Shown here: positions 45,521 to 54,347 of the stretch, one piece after another
Position numbering within the stretch: the stretch's first letter is position 1
Layout of the letters: each line of letters starts with the position of its first letter
NCBI GenBank assembly: GCA_019745325.1
Contig: JAIETK010000016.1
Span: 1 to 64,000 of the forward strand
Direction of reading: 5' to 3'
Source of the DNA: Nitrosomonas sp.
GTDB taxonomy: Bacteria; Pseudomonadota; Gammaproteobacteria; Burkholderiales; Nitrosomonadaceae
DNA: 64,000 nt
The notes under the pieces: model-generated
Databases searched by the model: none
What the model saw: the letters and a program-made list of their open reading frames with translations, nothing else
What the model was told of the DNA's origin: nothing
Made by a program: the position numbers and the translations under genes

Positions 45521-46424
45521 GACCGGGTACCAATTTGCGATAGCCGTTTCTGAGAACGTAATAAATGACGGTGGCGCTGAAGCGCAGCCACACAGCTAAA
45601 GTAATCAATCCCATTAATACTTTTGGGTATTCCTGGCGGAAAAATTTCCGGTAGAAGCGCAACATGCCTTTGTGTTTGTGCCAAGCGACAAAAAAAGGCC
45701 GGGCGCGGCTGCAAGTCCCTTGATAATGGATAACCGGCGCATCCGGCACAAAAACAATTTTCCAGTTTTTTTGTTGGAACCGCATGCACCAATCCAGATC
45801 TTCACAATGCAGGAAATATTGCTCATCCCAGGAACCTACATTATCAATCGCTTGACGCCGCACCAGCATCAGTGCGCCGGATATCGCCTCAACTTCGACA
45901 GGTTCTTGGGGTAAGGGCTGTTGATCCAGATGAAAATCAAAAAACACTTTTGGCCAGTATTTTGCCAAACGGTATAAACCGAAAGCGCGTACAAAAGCCC
46001 GCCACGGTGTAGGAATCGCCCGCCGCCCGCCGCCTTGTTCGGAGCCGTCGGGGTTAACAAGATAACCGCCAACCATGCCGATCCGCGGGTCTGATTCTAG
46101 TACTTGTACCATGCGCTGTAATGAATTTTCCTGCAGGATGCAATCCGGGTTCAGAAAAAGAATATAGGGTTGCGTTGATGCGCTTAGACCCGCATTGCAA
46201 CCCGCTGCAAAGCCAATATTATTTTCTAAGCGAACGACTTGAAGGCGACTCTCCGTAGGCAATCTTAATTCTAATTCAGTGAGACTGGAATCCGAAGAGG
46301 CGTTATCGACCGCGATGACATGTTGTGCTTGCTCAAGCGCGGAAAGGACACATTGGGTGAGCAATGAACCGGCATTGTGGTTAACTATAACGACCGCTAC
46401 TGGCGCAAGATCTGAAATATGCAA
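45513..46424 (-). CDS. Glycosyltransferase family 2 (rhamnosyltransferase-like)
   Basis: 303-residue GT-A glycosyltransferase: VAVVIVNHNAGSLLTQCVLSAL, NNIGFAAGCNAGLSAS, LFLNPDCIL (metal DxD region), GVGGYLVNPDGSEQGGGRRAIPTPW and FLHCEDLDWCMRFQQKNW. Typical of the WcaA/rhamnosyltransferase group adding sugars to an O-polysaccharide or exopolysaccharide. Two C-terminal hydrophobic stretches (SINGIDY-type region and AVWLRFSATVIYYVL) suggest membrane attachment. Confidence 0.88.
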   Translation of the reverse strand: MHISDLAPVAVVIVNHNAGSLLTQCVLSALEQAQHVIAVDNASSDSSLTELELRLPTESRLQVVRLENNIGFAAGCNAGLSASTQPYILFLNPDCILQENSLQRMVQVLESDPRIGMVGGYLVNPDGSEQGGGRRAIPTPWRAFVRAFGLYRLAKYWPKVFFDFHLDQQPLPQEPVEVEAISGALMLVRRQAIDNVGSWDEQYFLHCEDLDWCMRFQQKNWKIVFVPDAPVIHYQGTCSRARPFFVAWHKHKGMLRFYRKFFRQEYPKVLMGLITLAVWLRFSATVIYYVLRNGYRKLVPGHD

Positions 46425-46627
46425 TTTTTATGGCTCAATGTTTATCAATAATATTATTTGTCAGGCGATACTGAATCGCCACGGTCTTGCCGGAGACTAT
46501 TTGCCTTGAGTCAAACCGTATCGGTTGATTCTCTCAGTTGATGATAACAGTTCAGATTCAATTCTGGGCTGGTAGTTATGGTCTGGACTGGTACACTAAG
46601 CTTATTATCTCTAGCTTTCTATAACCC

Positions 46628-47455
46628 ATGATGACACTATCAGTTCAACGCTTGCTTGGTTGGATTTTACGGTTGATAGGCATGCGCAAGCAGAGCTGGT
46701 TCGATAACGGCTATCTTCATCTTCCGGAAGTTCTAATAAAGCCGAAAGAAACCATCCATAGCGCAGTGCTTCGCGCTATTGCAGTGTCGCCTCAGTACGT
46801 TTGTGCTTGAACAATTGGATCCTCCGATATCACGTACTCCAAATGCAACAGAAGATCGGTGGCTGACATTTTGTTGCGATATTTGCGGTACCACAAATAC
46901 AGACATTGCTCAATCTTGTCAGCGACCGCGAAACACCATCTTGTAAAGAATGTGGATCAAGTCTGCGGGTGCATTCAGTAATCCATGCGTTGACGTTGGA
47001 GATTTTCGGTGACGGCCTTTCGCTGTCTTCTGCGCCGTTATCCAAATCGATTCGCGGCGTGGGTATGGGCGACTGAGAAGATTATGCCAAGCCGCTGGCA
47101 AGAATATTTTTCTATCACAATAGTTTTTATCATCAGGAACCGAAGCTTGACATTACCAATGCTCCAGAAAGCGAATTTGGAAAATATGATTTCTTGATTT
47201 CCAGCGATGTGATGAAGCATGTTCCCAATGACGTCGACAAGGCATTCGCTTTCATGGCGATGACGGATTTACATTGTTTATGCGCATGTTCTCCGAGTCA
47301 AGTCTGATCAAGACTTTTGAGAACAGGGGGGTGACGGCGGCATCAAGATCTATTGCGATGACAATCCCCGTTATGGGGTTGTTTGGTCGATCTCATGGGG
47401 CCTTACGATTGTGGCACGAAAGGCTCAGTATCCGGCTCCAATCGCGGTTTAGATG
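46628..47455 (+). pseudogene. Decayed SAM-dependent methyltransferase
   Basis: Plus-strand remains of a methyltransferase split by several lesions. The opening frame starts at 46628 and ends at 46809. A zinc-like FCCDICG block is readable near 46873. From about 46940 the frame reads CKECGSSLRVHSVIHALTL, then SKSIRGVGMGD, hits a TGA where the family has Trp, and continues with EDYAKPLARIFFYHNSFYHQEPKLDI and KYDFLISSDVMKHVPNDVDKAF to about 47250. It then shifts. Near 47342 a third frame has GIKIYCDDNPRYGVVWSISWGL and stops at 47455. The order and spacing follow intact family members, so this is one broken gene. It sits in the glycosyltransferase island on the opposite strand to its neighbours. 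Confidence 0.8.
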
Positions 47456-47461
47456 TGGTGT

Positions 47462-48463
47462 TCACCTTGATTTTATGCACTTCTTGGTCTGTACTTTGGC
47501 ACAAAAGCCGCGAGGCAGCCAAGACATCATTCGAAGCAAATCCAGACTGGAACACACCCGTTGATGTTGAATTTCTTTTCTGCGCACTAGCTGAGAGCGG
47601 ATTTGTTTAAAAGCATCGGTTTTAGCGCGCATATACAAGCTGAAACGACCAGAGGCAGCAAAGAACAGCCCCATATAAAGTACCATGACTAGATGTACCG
47701 GTAATAGAAAGGGTATGAGTGGGCCGGGCACATTCTTTATGAATGTCCAAGTGAGGTTACGGTGCCCATGATAAATTGAAAAATCGCTTGAGCGACCTGT
47801 AATGGCTGAACCAACATGACGGACTTTCGCATCGGGTAATAGCACGCTTTTTCCGCCGGCTAACCGTAAGCGGAAACCAAGATCGACATCTTCTGAATAA
47901 GCAAAGTAAGTTTCGTCAAAGCCGTCTAGTCGGCGGAAAGTCTTCGTGCGATATATGGCAGCGGCTGCACACGCCGAAAAGACTTCTACCGGATACTTAG
48001 GGATGATGCCGCTAGGAGCGCCATGGCCGTGGCGCCAATGTAATCCAGATATATGATAATCATCGCCCAATCCATCCAATTGTGACGGCTGATTTGCGTC
48101 AATCAAAACGCAGGAAAAGCAATCCACGCGCGATATTTGGTTGATGTTTTTCTCTACAGCTGCCAGACACTCGGGCTCAGGATAAGCATCGGGATTCAAT
48201 AGAAATAACCATTCACCCTTAACGTGATTTTTTACCGCGAGATTGTTGGCAGCGGCAAAACCAATATTATTGTTCAACCGCACTAATCGGCATGGAAAAG
48301 GCAAGTTTTCCGTTGCCCGCCAGGAATTATCTTGGCTATTGTTATCGACGACGATTACTTCAAAATTTTTATAAGTTTGCTGCGCCAGCGCTGACATGAC
48401 CTTAAACAACATGTCACCAGCATTATAATTAACAATAACGATGGAAAAGAAAGGACTCTTCAT
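47462..48463 (-). CDS. Glycosyltransferase family 2
   Basis: 333-residue GT-A glycosyltransferase. IVIVNYNAGDMLFKVMSAL, VVDNNSQDNSW, LNNNIGFAAANNLAVK, LLNPDAYPEPECL and YFAYSEDVDLGFRLRLAGGKSVLL are all present. A C-terminal hydrophobic helix (LIPFLLPVHLVMVLYMGLFFAAS) anchors it to the membrane. Its 3' end abuts the decayed methyltransferase. Begins 21 bases after the large glycosyltransferase. Confidence 0.88.
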   Translation of the reverse strand: MKSPFFSIVIVNYNAGDMLFKVMSALAQQTYKNFEVIVVDNNSQDNSWRATENLPFPCRLVRLNNNIGFAAANNLAVKNHVKGEWLFLLNPDAYPEPECLAAVEKNINQISRVDCFSCVLIDANQPSQLDGLGDDYHISGLHWRHGHGAPSGIIPKYPVEVFSACAAAAIYRTKTFRRLDGFDETYFAYSEDVDLGFRLRLAGGKSVLLPDAKVRHVGSAITGRSSDFSIYHGHRNLTWTFIKNVPGPLIPFLLPVHLVMVLYMGLFFAASGRFSLYMRAKTDAFKQIRSQLVRRKEIQHQRVCSSLDLLRMMSWLPRGFCAKVQTKKCIKSR

Positions 48464-48484
48464 TAGTGAGTTATCCGCGCGGCA

Positions 48485-51400
48485 TTAACTCACAATTCCG
48501 CGGCCACAGTAATGATCATCCAGCACCAATGCACCGAGAATGTCTTTTTCTGATTGGGATGGATGTTCGATAAACTCGTCAAACAAAGCAGTTGCAATAT
48601 CCAGTGGGACTTCGAAGTCACCGACCAATTGATCTCGTATCGTGATGGATTGATTTACAAAATCCATAATGCCGCGTCTGATTTCCGCACGTGTTTTCAT
48701 GGATTGGCGTTCTTCGTCGGCTAATTGACGGAATTCAGGGGTAATATTTTCTGCATCTGTTTGCCGGTAGCACACGATCTGGGCATCATCAGAACTTAAT
48801 AGCTTTTCCAGAGAAAAGCTTTTGATAAACATTGGCAACGCGTTAATTTTGGGATTTATGAAGTGCGCGAAACATCCCTGCGTGATTGCGTCATATTGTG
48901 CAGACACCTTCTGCGCGCGTTCTATCGTCATCAGATAATACCCATGGATGGTCTGATTCATCAGGCGGTTCAGATAACTTTGTATGGTCGCGGAGTAACC
49001 AATGTCTACAATCGCGGATTTTGTGGCTGAGTTTAAACCCAGGCTATTCAGATAAGCCAATAGTCCAGGATATTCAATCTGTGCATTGGTCAAGATGCGC
49101 AATTCCAGGGCTTGCAATACAGGTATCAGATGATCGATATTTTCGTTTTCAACGGCTACCAGTTTGTTTTTTGGCCAAAGCCCAAGTCGTGCAAGATCCT
49201 CACATTCCTGATGGGATAACTTCAATCCATAGCGTTCTTGTATAAACTCAGATAAATGATTTGGAAAGTATTGTATACGCGCGATTTGAAGGATGTCGTC
49301 AAGATTTGAAATCATGGGTACCGTGATTGCGCGACGGGAAAGCACCAAGTAGTCTGATGCGATAGCGTTGGCATTATTGGATACCCACCGATCATAGGCT
49401 ATTTTTAGTATTTGTCCTTCGCGTGCAAGAAAGTACAGGCGCTGCATGCCATCGGCCGCTGCTTTTTCCGAGAGCCATTGTACGAAGGACAACACCACGG
49501 GTCCGGCGATAGTGTATCCAATCGCCCAAGGTGTGGCAGGAACGAGATCCGCTGGGTCGAAATGCGGGAAGAATACCGGGTGAAAATTGGCTTGCGCAAT
49601 CGTACCAAGGGTAAGCTGCCGGTTGAGATCATCGCTATATAACGAGCGCTCGATGAGTGGTCCGAGGCGGGGAATGGCACGCGCCAGTTCAACGGGTCGC
49701 ATGACATGCAGGGATTTGATACCCATATCGACAGGTATCTGAGCATCAGAGTGTTCATTGTCTCCGATCATCATCACTTCACTTGGAGAGACGCCTTCAT
49801 GCAGCAACAATTGCCGGTAAAAATCACCGCTATCTTTTCTTAAGCCGTTATCGGAAGATAAATAAAATGTATGCCATCCGCTGATGCCGTGACGCGTTAA
49901 CATCTTTTCAATAACGGGCTTGGGCAGGTACATATCGCTAGCCAGTACAACGCGTTTGCCCAAGGACAGTGCGAGTTGTAGCAGAGCGATGACCTCCGGT
50001 CGCGGCGTGACGATTTCCTGCTCAATGGTTTCCTCAAGGCTGCGCAATGGATTGGCGGCTTCGGGTGAAAGTCCGGATAGGATGGAAAATTCTGCAAAAA
50101 TAGCATCCAGACCAACATCGCGTCCGGCTTTCTGACGTGCTTGGGTTTCTGCAAGGGCGCGTAACTCAAGATAAAGTCTACTGATCTCGCCACCGGCACG
50201 GTGGGCGACCATATTTTTAATGCTTTCGGGATTAAGAAGCGGTCGCGTCAGTAATGTGTCGAAAATATCGAAAACAACCACACGTAAGGCTGGATCAGCC
50301 AGCATTGCGTGGATGTTTTCCTGTTTGCGTAGCAGATACTGTTCAAAATGCCAGCGAGACCAGCTATTGGATTGAGTATCCCGAAGAATGACGCTATTGA
50401 ATCCAGATTGTCTTGTCACCAGAACGAATAAGCGTTCGATGCAGTGCGCCAGGGTGGCATCATTTTGTCTGGCTTCTTCAGGAAAATCCTCAATCTTAAG
50501 TTGTGCGTCAAACAGCGGTTGCAAAGCTTCTGTGCGAGTCCAGAACATTGATCCGGCCGGGAAATCAAAATATCCTCTTGGTATCGTTGGGATGCCTAGC
50601 TTACGACACCAGAGGTATCCGAGTCCCTGATTGGAAAGCCAAGTATTTGCAAGGTAAGGTAGCTTGGAAAAGTTTTGGGGATAAATAAAGCCAACAGTTT
50701 TTTCTCCAGTTAGCAGCGCAAAAATTTTCTGTATTTGTAATTGGCTTCCCAATAAGCTGGTTAGTAGGTATTCTCGCCATCCATCAGTGGCGCCGTTGTT
50801 ATATAGCGATTTTTTACTGTGAATGTGTGCAATATAATCATATTGCTGTAATGCTTCACCGAAAGTGCAGAACAGCGGTGCGATGTCACGTCCGCGGTTG
50901 GGTACGATGGTGATGGTCAGTTGCCCCAGTTGAGGCAAATGGGAAAAAGCTTGCCTGCACATTTGGCTTGCTGCTTCATTGGTTGTGGAGACAAACAGGT
51001 CATAGGGAAAAGGCATATTCCCTAGAAATTTTGCAAATTCATCTGTCAGATCCGCATAGAAGATATGCGCGTGGATTGCAATGCGTTCGGCCGGTGGTGT
51101 TGTCAATGGAGCAATCGTAGAAATATCCACCATCCCTGCCAGCAAGCCGCAGGGATCAATAGGTCGCTGATTTGTAAAGCCAGCTTTACCTGCTTGCCAT
51201 AACTCATAATGTCCCATCCCGGAGAACAGCGGCCCGGCGATGCGGTAAGCCATGTTCAATGCATGATTGCGCCATTGCGGAGGAAGCCGCCAGTAGACGG
51301 CCTTGAGTAAAGGGAAAATTCTACGTCGCAGTCCATCCCAAGCTGCGTGATGCTGTCCGCGAATTATCCGGATCAAGAATCGTAAGGGAGCTGTAATTCT

Positions 51401-52348
51401 CCATGAAGTTGAATGAAATAAATCATTAATTGTTTTCTGTAAATCGCTAATTGTTTTCTGTAAGTCGTTAATTGTTTTCCGCAAGGCTTGCTCACGCTGA
51501 GCGCTTGCGAGTGTAACCTGCGCAAGTTGATTTTGTAGCGAAGCAAGGGAATGTTCACTATCAGTAAGCTGGCTGCGAAGATTGGAAATCAAGTCTTCAC
51601 GATATTGGATCAAACCCTCTAATTGCTCTCCGGTCAGTAGCATTTTCCATTTATCGTAAACTTTACTTCTCGATTCCTTTATAAAAATTTCATCTTGCTT
51701 GAGTCCCAAGCCTGAGTGTCCATGATTGCGATAAGTGGCGGTAATTGTGTCGATATGCAGAATCTCGGTATGCTGAGAAAGCTGAATCCAGAAATCCCAA
51801 TCTTCAAAAACCTGTAGATTTTCATCAAAGCCGCAATGATCGACAGTGACTAAAGATCGCTCAAACAGCATGGCATGAATCGGGATGAAGTTTCTTCCCC
51901 AAAGTCGGCGTTGATCGTAGGATTCGTTAAATGCAGTGACATGCTGAAGTTGCTGATCCACATAATTTTCAACGCGCACGCCGGAGTAGGCGCAGCGGAC
52001 GCTGGGGTGATTTTGTAGAGCCGTAACTAGATTGGTAATATGTTCCGGATAAAATAAATCGTCGTCGTCAAGGAAAATCAGATAGCTTCCTTTCGCTGAA
52101 TGCAGTCCAATGTTAGCTGCCCGGCTTCGATTTAATGTCTCATCAATTTCAACTGTTCTGAGTGGAAAACGTCCGCACCATTCACCTAATTTCCGATGAT
52201 CCCTGCCTTTGGCATTGACAATCACAACTTCAATATTCGGATAGGTTTGCGCAGCGACAGAATCGATCGCTTCGGCCAATGTTGGACGATCCATGCTACG
52301 GATGATGACACTTACAAGCGGGTACACAGCACTGTTTTCTACAGGCAT
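48485..52348 (-). CDS. Multidomain glycosyltransferase with RgpF/DUF616-like and HAD-like domains, 1287 aa
   Basis: Residues 1-235: a GT2 glycosyltransferase (VSVIIRSMDRPTLAEAIDSVAAQTYPN, IFLDDDDLFYPEH near 91-103, FEDWDFWIQL). Residues 252-312: a coiled coil with three exact heptad repeats. Residues 420-640: a rhamnan-synthesis-F-like domain (IHAHIFYADLTDEF, NRGRDIAPLF, AHIHSKKSLYN). Residues 690-880: a HAD-type phosphatase-like domain with DIFDTLL at 694-700, LASDMYLP near 802-809, Lys838 and GDNEHSDAQ at 862-870. Residues 900-1287: a helical C-terminal region unrecognised by me. Probably assembles several sugars or a sugar-phosphate on one polypeptide; the HAD half could be a phosphatase or a sensor. 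Cytosolic/membrane-peripheral location is inferred. 21 bases upstream of the next GT2. Confidence 0.85.
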   Translation of the reverse strand: MPVENSAVYPLVSVIIRSMDRPTLAEAIDSVAAQTYPNIEVVIVNAKGRDHRKLGEWCGRFPLRTVEIDETLNRSRAANIGLHSAKGSYLIFLDDDDLFYPEHITNLVTALQNHPSVRCAYSGVRVENYVDQQLQHVTAFNESYDQRRLWGRNFIPIHAMLFERSLVTVDHCGFDENLQVFEDWDFWIQLSQHTEILHIDTITATYRNHGHSGLGLKQDEIFIKESRSKVYDKWKMLLTGEQLEGLIQYREDLISNLRSQLTDSEHSLASLQNQLAQVTLASAQREQALRKTINDLQKTISDLQKTINDLFHSTSWRITAPLRFLIRIIRGQHHAAWDGLRRRIFPLLKAVYWRLPPQWRNHALNMAYRIAGPLFSGMGHYELWQAGKAGFTNQRPIDPCGLLAGMVDISTIAPLTTPPAERIAIHAHIFYADLTDEFAKFLGNMPFPYDLFVSTTNEAASQMCRQAFSHLPQLGQLTITIVPNRGRDIAPLFCTFGEALQQYDYIAHIHSKKSLYNNGATDGWREYLLTSLLGSQLQIQKIFALLTGEKTVGFIYPQNFSKLPYLANTWLSNQGLGYLWCRKLGIPTIPRGYFDFPAGSMFWTRTEALQPLFDAQLKIEDFPEEARQNDATLAHCIERLFVLVTRQSGFNSVILRDTQSNSWSRWHFEQYLLRKQENIHAMLADPALRVVVFDIFDTLLTRPLLNPESIKNMVAHRAGGEISRLYLELRALAETQARQKAGRDVGLDAIFAEFSILSGLSPEAANPLRSLEETIEQEIVTPRPEVIALLQLALSLGKRVVLASDMYLPKPVIEKMLTRHGISGWHTFYLSSDNGLRKDSGDFYRQLLLHEGVSPSEVMMIGDNEHSDAQIPVDMGIKSLHVMRPVELARAIPRLGPLIERSLYSDDLNRQLTLGTIAQANFHPVFFPHFDPADLVPATPWAIGYTIAGPVVLSFVQWLSEKAAADGMQRLYFLAREGQILKIAYDRWVSNNANAIASDYLVLSRRAITVPMISNLDDILQIARIQYFPNHLSEFIQERYGLKLSHQECEDLARLGLWPKNKLVAVENENIDHLIPVLQALELRILTNAQIEYPGLLAYLNSLGLNSATKSAIVDIGYSATIQSYLNRLMNQTIHGYYLMTIERAQKVSAQYDAITQGCFAHFINPKINALPMFIKSFSLEKLLSSDDAQIVCYRQTDAENITPEFRQLADEERQSMKTRAEIRRGIMDFVNQSITIRDQLVGDFEVPLDIATALFDEFIEHPSQSEKDILGALVLDDHYCGRGIVS
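51426..51488 (-). repeat. Three tandem 21-base units encoding coiled-coil heptads
   Basis: Units at 51426-51446, 51447-51467 and 51468-51488, differing by one to a few bases, encode LRKTIND, LQKTISD and LQKTIND. They sit in the coiled coil between the GT2 and RgpF-like domains. Length could vary by slippage without frameshift. Confidence 0.9.
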
Positions 52349-52407
52349 CCTGGAATTCCGGAATTATTTGGGATAGAAAAAACTTAAACTCGAGAAGTAA
52401 GCCAAGT

Positions 52408-53187
52408 TTAACGCTTCAATAGGTTTTCAAGATAGAGCCGCAAGTTTAGCATTTTTTGCAGCAAGCCTCCAAAAGCGGCATGCTTTTCCACTTCGGTAAA
52501 AGCTTCGGCATAATTACCGTCTCGCTTGCCAGGCAAATAAAGACCCCGGTAGCTGGCTAATCCCAAACTGGCGGAGAGATAATCGCAATGCGCCAGCGGT
52601 AAGGCGTAGCAGGAAATCGCTTGTTTCTTGATGTCGATTACGCTGCCGATGTCGATGACATGGGTAGCAGGAAGCGGGCACCAGATTTCGTAAATGAACG
52701 CGCGACCCGGCATCTTCCGGTTCTGCCAGCAAGAAAGAACGGCTTGGCCGATGGCGACATGGTCGCGGTGGTAATCCAATACCGAAGGCACGAACAGCCA
52801 ATCCGGCTGGAATTGCTGTAACAATTGCCCGACTTTTTTCTCAAAACCGGATGAATTTCGGAAGCTGCCATCCGGCTCATCGAGGAATTCAATGTCGTCG
52901 ATTCCAAGCACTGACAGGGCGGCAATGGCCTCCTTGCGGCGGATGGCGGGAGCATCGGCGTCAAGGTTGCCCGCGCCGGCGCCGTCGGTGACGAAAACAA
53001 CTTTTATCTTACATTGTTTCTGCTGCAGCAACGCCAAGGCGCCGCCGCAGCCCAGCGTTTCATCATCCGGATGCGGTGCAAAAACAAGCACAGCGCCACG
53101 CTCAATCGGAGTGAGCGGGGCCGGCAAGGGGCAGAGATCCAAACGGGCGATTTTAGCCTGCTGCAGCTTGGCGATAAATTGTTTCAT
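52408..53187 (-). CDS. PIG-L family deacetylase
   Basis: LmbE/PIG-L type zinc deacetylase of 259 aa, normally acting on N-acetylglucosamine-like sugars. Zinc motif HPDDET (APHPDDETLGCGGAL) and a later DYHRDHVAIGQA supply the ligands; VVFVTDGAG and RRKEAIAALSVLGI are typical. The frame extends to 53274, but I place the start at the ATG at 53187 (MKQFIAKLQQAK), inside the glycosyltransferase stop region; the longer start is unlikely. In this locus it may deacetylate a sugar of the polysaccharide. Confidence 0.88.
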   Translation of the reverse strand: MKQFIAKLQQAKIARLDLCPLPAPLTPIERGAVLVFAPHPDDETLGCGGALALLQQKQCKIKVVFVTDGAGAGNLDADAPAIRRKEAIAALSVLGIDDIEFLDEPDGSFRNSSGFEKKVGQLLQQFQPDWLFVPSVLDYHRDHVAIGQAVLSCWQNRKMPGRAFIYEIWCPLPATHVIDIGSVIDIKKQAISCYALPLAHCDYLSASLGLASYRGLYLPGKRDGNYAEAFTEVEKHAAFGGLLQKMLNLRLYLENLLKR

Positions 53188-54334
53188 AGTGATCGGTGAT
53201 TTTAGCGATATCGGGCCACGCCTCAGCTCTTGCCCGGCCTTTTTGAACAATTCTTTGACGCAGCTGAGCATCATTTAACATGCGCTGCATCGATTCCGCA
53301 AGCGCGTCGGCGTTGGGTGCGGATAATAATGCACCATCACCGGTAACTTCCGGTACACCGCCAACGGCTGTGCACACTGCGGCAGTGCCTGCGGTCAATG
53401 CTTCCAGATTGGCCAGGCCGAACGATTCCGACGCCGAAGCGCTGACATACAAGTCGGCGGCGCAAAGATATAAACCGATATCGCCGGTAACCGCGAACAG
53501 GATTTCACGCTGGAATCGCAGTTGCCGCGCTTGCTGCTGCAATAGGCGGTGATCGCCTTCGCCGAGGATGACCAGTTGCAAATCTTTTTCCAGAATCAAT
53601 TGGGAGCACGCTTCGATGAGCATGGGAAATTGTTTCACCGGCGCGATACGGCCAACGCTGAGAATGTAAATAGCCGTGTCGTTCCAGCCCAGCCGCTGCC
53701 GCGCTTCCTGGCGGCTATAGAGATTAAGCGAAGGACGTGCATGAACGATGGAGTGCCAGTTTTCAGGAAGCGGGGTAATTTTCAAGTCACCGGCGATCTG
53801 ATTCAGACACCGGCGGGTCGGCGCGATCACCCAGGATGCGGCGAGCAATGTGCATGCTTCCCAGCGGCGCATGATGCGCATGATTGGCCGGCTCATGTGA
53901 ACGCCGTCTTCGTGGATTGCTTGCGCATAGCAGCCGAAGCCATGCTCGGTGACGCCCCAGGCGATGGAGCGGTTGCGGTGAAAATGCAAAAAAAAACGCA
54001 AGCCTGCGGCGATCAAAGGGTCGTGACAATGCACATGCGTATATTGCTGCGAAACCGAAAGCTTGGCGGCGAGGCGGCCCATGTTGAGCCGCTCCAGCAG
54101 CACTTGCAGCAACGCTGAGAAATTAGTGCGGGCAGGCCATTTACTCAGCAGGAATGAACCAATGGAATGGCAACGGTGCTGCCAAAATAAGGCGCGTTGC
54201 CCTAAATCGGCCTGGCAAAGATAGTCGGCGGCAATACCGCGGCGGCGGAGTTCTTCAAGCAGCGGCGCAAGGCTGCGGCCAAGGCCGTAACGCTGATCGG
54301 CCCGTGTTTCGCGGGTAACCATGAGAATTTTCAT
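53153..54334 (-). CDS. Glycosyltransferase family 4
   Basis: 393-residue GT-B glycosyltransferase: GLGRSLAPLLEELRRRG at the N-terminus, ILSVGRIAPVKQFPMLIEACSQL, LVILGEGDHRLLQQQARQL, DLYVSASASESFGLANLEALTAGTAAVCTAVGGVPEV with the catalytic ExxxxxxxE (ESFGLANLE). Activated-sugar donor unknown. Overlaps the PIG-L gene by 35 bases; 13 bases after the methyltransferase-acetyltransferase gene. Confidence 0.9.
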   Translation of the reverse strand: MKILMVTRETRADQRYGLGRSLAPLLEELRRRGIAADYLCQADLGQRALFWQHRCHSIGSFLLSKWPARTNFSALLQVLLERLNMGRLAAKLSVSQQYTHVHCHDPLIAAGLRFFLHFHRNRSIAWGVTEHGFGCYAQAIHEDGVHMSRPIMRIMRRWEACTLLAASWVIAPTRRCLNQIAGDLKITPLPENWHSIVHARPSLNLYSRQEARQRLGWNDTAIYILSVGRIAPVKQFPMLIEACSQLILEKDLQLVILGEGDHRLLQQQARQLRFQREILFAVTGDIGLYLCAADLYVSASASESFGLANLEALTAGTAAVCTAVGGVPEVTGDGALLSAPNADALAESMQRMLNDAQLRQRIVQKGRARAEAWPDIAKITDHYETIYRQAAAG

Positions 54335-54347
54335 GAAGATGGATTAT

